Assembly (NCBI RefSeq): GCF_021347895.1
Contig: NC_067115.1
Location: forward strand, 15,633,876 to 15,697,875
Length of the DNA stretch: 64,000 nt
Reading direction: 5' to 3'
Source of the DNA: Acanthochromis polyacanthus
Taxonomy: Eukaryota > Chordata > Actinopteri > Pomacentridae
Made by a program: the position numbers and the translations under genes. Every line of letters starts with the position of its first letter. Within the stretch, counting starts at the first letter, position 1. The notes beneath the pieces were generated by a model that was not told the origin of the DNA, searched no databases, and was given only the letters and a program-made list of their open reading frames with translations. Shown one piece after another: positions 49,471 to 64,000 of this stretch.

Positions 49471-50680
49471 CTGCTTTTTGGTAATCGCTGCGTTGTACTT
49501 ACGGCTGCTTTTCACCATGACTGTTGAGGAAGCAGCAGCACAGAGACTCGGCACGTGTGTGTGCATCGGCCCACTCTTTGCCCTCCCTTCTCTGGCTCTT
49601 GCCTTTTTTCCAATTTCATTCATAAAATGCAGCAGCATCACTCCACCATTTTCACTCTAGCCTCACGTTGCTTGGCAACTGCAGCACAAAAAGGAGAAGG
49701 GGGGGCTTGTCTGCTCTCACCCATTTTATCTTAGTTGAAGGGACTAACTCCTCCATCCATCCATCTGTTACCTCTGCTTCTCACATGTCTGCGCTGTGCA
49801 GGAGTCTGTTGCGTATATCTTCATATTTGACACTAAAATCCATATGTAGCATCAACTATTCACTAGTAGCAGCATTTAGCAGTACTGCAATCATCATTTC
49901 AGTTGTCACAACTGATCATTTGAGTGTTTTGCAAGTAAAAATACCAGATATTTTTTTTCTTAAGTCTTTTCTGTTTTATATCACTGTGATCAAAACAAGC
50001 CGCCGTGCTGTTTCCAGAAACCGATGACAATTGTTTACCATGTAATGCTTCTATTTCATAGTATAAGAATAACTGTGACAAAAGCTGACAGTTACAAGTT
50101 GTTTGCAGCACAAGACTAATGAAAGACTAATTGCCCGATGTGCAAAAAAAAAAAATTACAACCTACCTGACACTACATGTTTGGCAACAACTGCAAAGCT
50201 TGAATAATATCAGAACTGAGATGTCACATAAACAAACAGCAGCAGTAATTTGGTTGTTTGGGTCTGCTTGTTTCCTGCAGAGTTCTAGTATGATGGTGTT
50301 AGAACCTCCTGTTGTTAGAATAAGTGTTTGTTCATACCTTAGGTCCTTTAAATAGCTTCTTTTTTTACCAGATCGAATTATTATTTAAATTAAATGTTCA
50401 CATGCAAATCTGTGAAAATGTGGCTTTTGAGGATCTTGATAATAAAGGGCGATTGTTCATCTGCTCGCACCATACGTGAGCCAGGTGCAGAGGCAAGGAT
50501 GCAGAGAAAAGCAGCCGGAGGGTTGTGACTGACGGACAGACATAGTCTGCACCTTTTCATCCTGCACCGAATTTTGTGTATATATATATATGAAACAGAT
50601 AGGCTTTAATGTTCCTGAGAATAATTTCCTTCTAAATGTTCTTCAAATGCACGACAGTCTGCGAAATGTTTAGAAGTCCT
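49471..50680. other. Intergenic region before prkaca
   Basis: No exons, RNA genes or clear transposons were recognised. Open frames here are short and have no family motif. The segment turns GC-rich at about 50690, where the prkaca promoter begins. Confidence 0.4.
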
Positions 50681-50689
50681 GCCAGTCAG

Positions 50690-51739
50690 ACCGCGCCGCG
50701 CGTGCGTGAAATTCTGACCAACATTCCTAAAAATAGCTCGCGGTTGACGTCACTTGGCCAAACGTGTATCAGTCGCTTGGCGGCGGTCGCGGGGGGGGCT
50801 TTTTTTTTTTGCTTCTGGGAGGGGGGGGGGCAATTCCTGTCAATCGCCACTGACAGCCAATGGACGTCCTTGCCTTCATCGAGGTTCCCACGGTTCGCCC
50901 GCATCAAGCCAATGGAGAACAGAAACCGGGGAAAGTGGGCGCGTACGTCGTCGGGAGGAAAATAATCGGTGACGCTCGCTTTGTGCAGGGCGGTAGGACG
51001 CTGCCGCCGTTGATGGAACGCAACGAACCAATCAGAGCGCTCCGTGGGACACCGCCGTAGAGAAGTAGCCAATCAGCAGGTGAGCTCCGTCTGTCAATCG
51101 ACCCGAATTCTAGCGAGTGGGCGGGACGTTCATTCGGCTGTAGTTCCGTCATCTCGCTCGTCTCCGAGGCTACGGGGGGCCAATGTTGATTTGGGTGAAT
51201 TCCCGTCGTTGTCGGACCCCGCCGAGGTTGATTTTTTAACAGCTGGGTTCAGTAACGAAACGCGGAGAGCTTCCGACTGAGATTATTGCATCAGCGCCTC
51301 TGGTATCGTTGTTTTTTTAGGCTGGCGAGAGGTGGGGAGCCGGGGTGGGGGGGCTCGTTCGGTGGGGGCTGCAAGGAGGGACAGGCGAAGGCTGGATCCT
51401 CCGTGTTCAGGCCAACTGCGCCGAGTTCGGCCTGACAGTCCGGTGAAGCCCCAGTGTCCGAGATACCTGAACGGTAGCTCCCCGTGGATTTAACCTCGAT
51501 ATTGGTCGCAGGTTGCTGGTGACCGTGGAGTTCGCCCCGCTCCACTATCCCGTCTCTCGCCGTGGCACCGCATCATCACATCAGCAGCTGTCAGGCTATT
51601 AAAGACCAGGATCTCGGAGTTAACGGTCGGTGCTGCTGGATTTAGGAAATACCGTCCAGACCTAATCGAGATTAGACCGGCTTCAGAAGGCTGCGGGGCG
51701 GCCAGAAAGCCACGGATCGACCGTTGACAGGTTGTCATC
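50690..51739 (+). promoter_or_regulatory. prkaca: CpG-rich promoter and 5' UTR of prkaca with CRE and CCAAT boxes
   Basis: This is the most CpG-dense stretch in the window. It contains a full palindromic cAMP response element TGACGTCA at 50745-50752, CCAAT boxes at 50857, 50909, 51028, 51069 and 51180, and a GC box (GGGCGG) at about 51119. No TATA box is evident, as expected for a broadly expressed gene. Where transcription starts was not determined. Confidence 0.65.
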
Positions 51740-63894
<12,155 letters not shown>

Positions 63895-64000
63895 AGTTAG
63901 AGAGCGAGAGAGGAAGACAGAAGGAAGTAGGGAGAGTCAAAGGTAAGCTGGTCACGTGGGAGACATAAGGAGAGGGTACTGTCTCCTGTCCAATCACAAG

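Overview
The window is vertebrate nuclear DNA, almost certainly from a teleost fish. Genes are split into short exons with GT-AG introns. There are several Tc1-like transposons and other teleost-type dispersed repeats, plus long TG/CA microsatellites. Two complement C3 paralogues lie in tandem, followed by asf1b and prkaca, which are also neighbours on human 19p13. All four genes are on the + strand. I built the exon models by hand from splice sites, reading phase and family similarity; no transcript data were available.

Layout. 1-4500 is a Tc1-like transposon broken by nested insertions: a TTAA-flanked piggyBac-like element that itself holds a hAT-like element, and a short inverted-repeat element. 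5111-22609 is the 3' part (28 exons, 1060 codons) of a first C3 gene; its 5' exons lie off the left edge. Its introns carry an LTR-type element, a copied exon segment and a (TG)46 tract. 22610-25025 is intergenic, with LINE and Tc1-like remnants on the minus strand. 25026-43421 is a complete second C3 gene (43 exons, 1666 aa). 44481-48618 is asf1b (4 exons, 199 aa), a histone H3-H4 chaperone. 51740-63894 is prkaca (11 coding exons, 351 aa), the PKA catalytic subunit, with a CpG-rich promoter holding a full CRE and CCAAT boxes.

The C3 pair is the most interesting part. Both copies keep the RKKR beta/alpha processing site, a 77-residue C3a ending in LAR, the catalytic histidine of the thioester domain and the C-terminal C345C domain. 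The upstream copy has the canonical thioester motif GCGEQNM. The downstream copy is intact but reads GCGEENM, replacing the glutamine that forms the bond, so it is predicted not to attach covalently to surfaces. This looks like a C5-like separation of function inside a tandem C3 cluster. The upstream copy also has eight serines just before its furin site and two features that may affect splicing.
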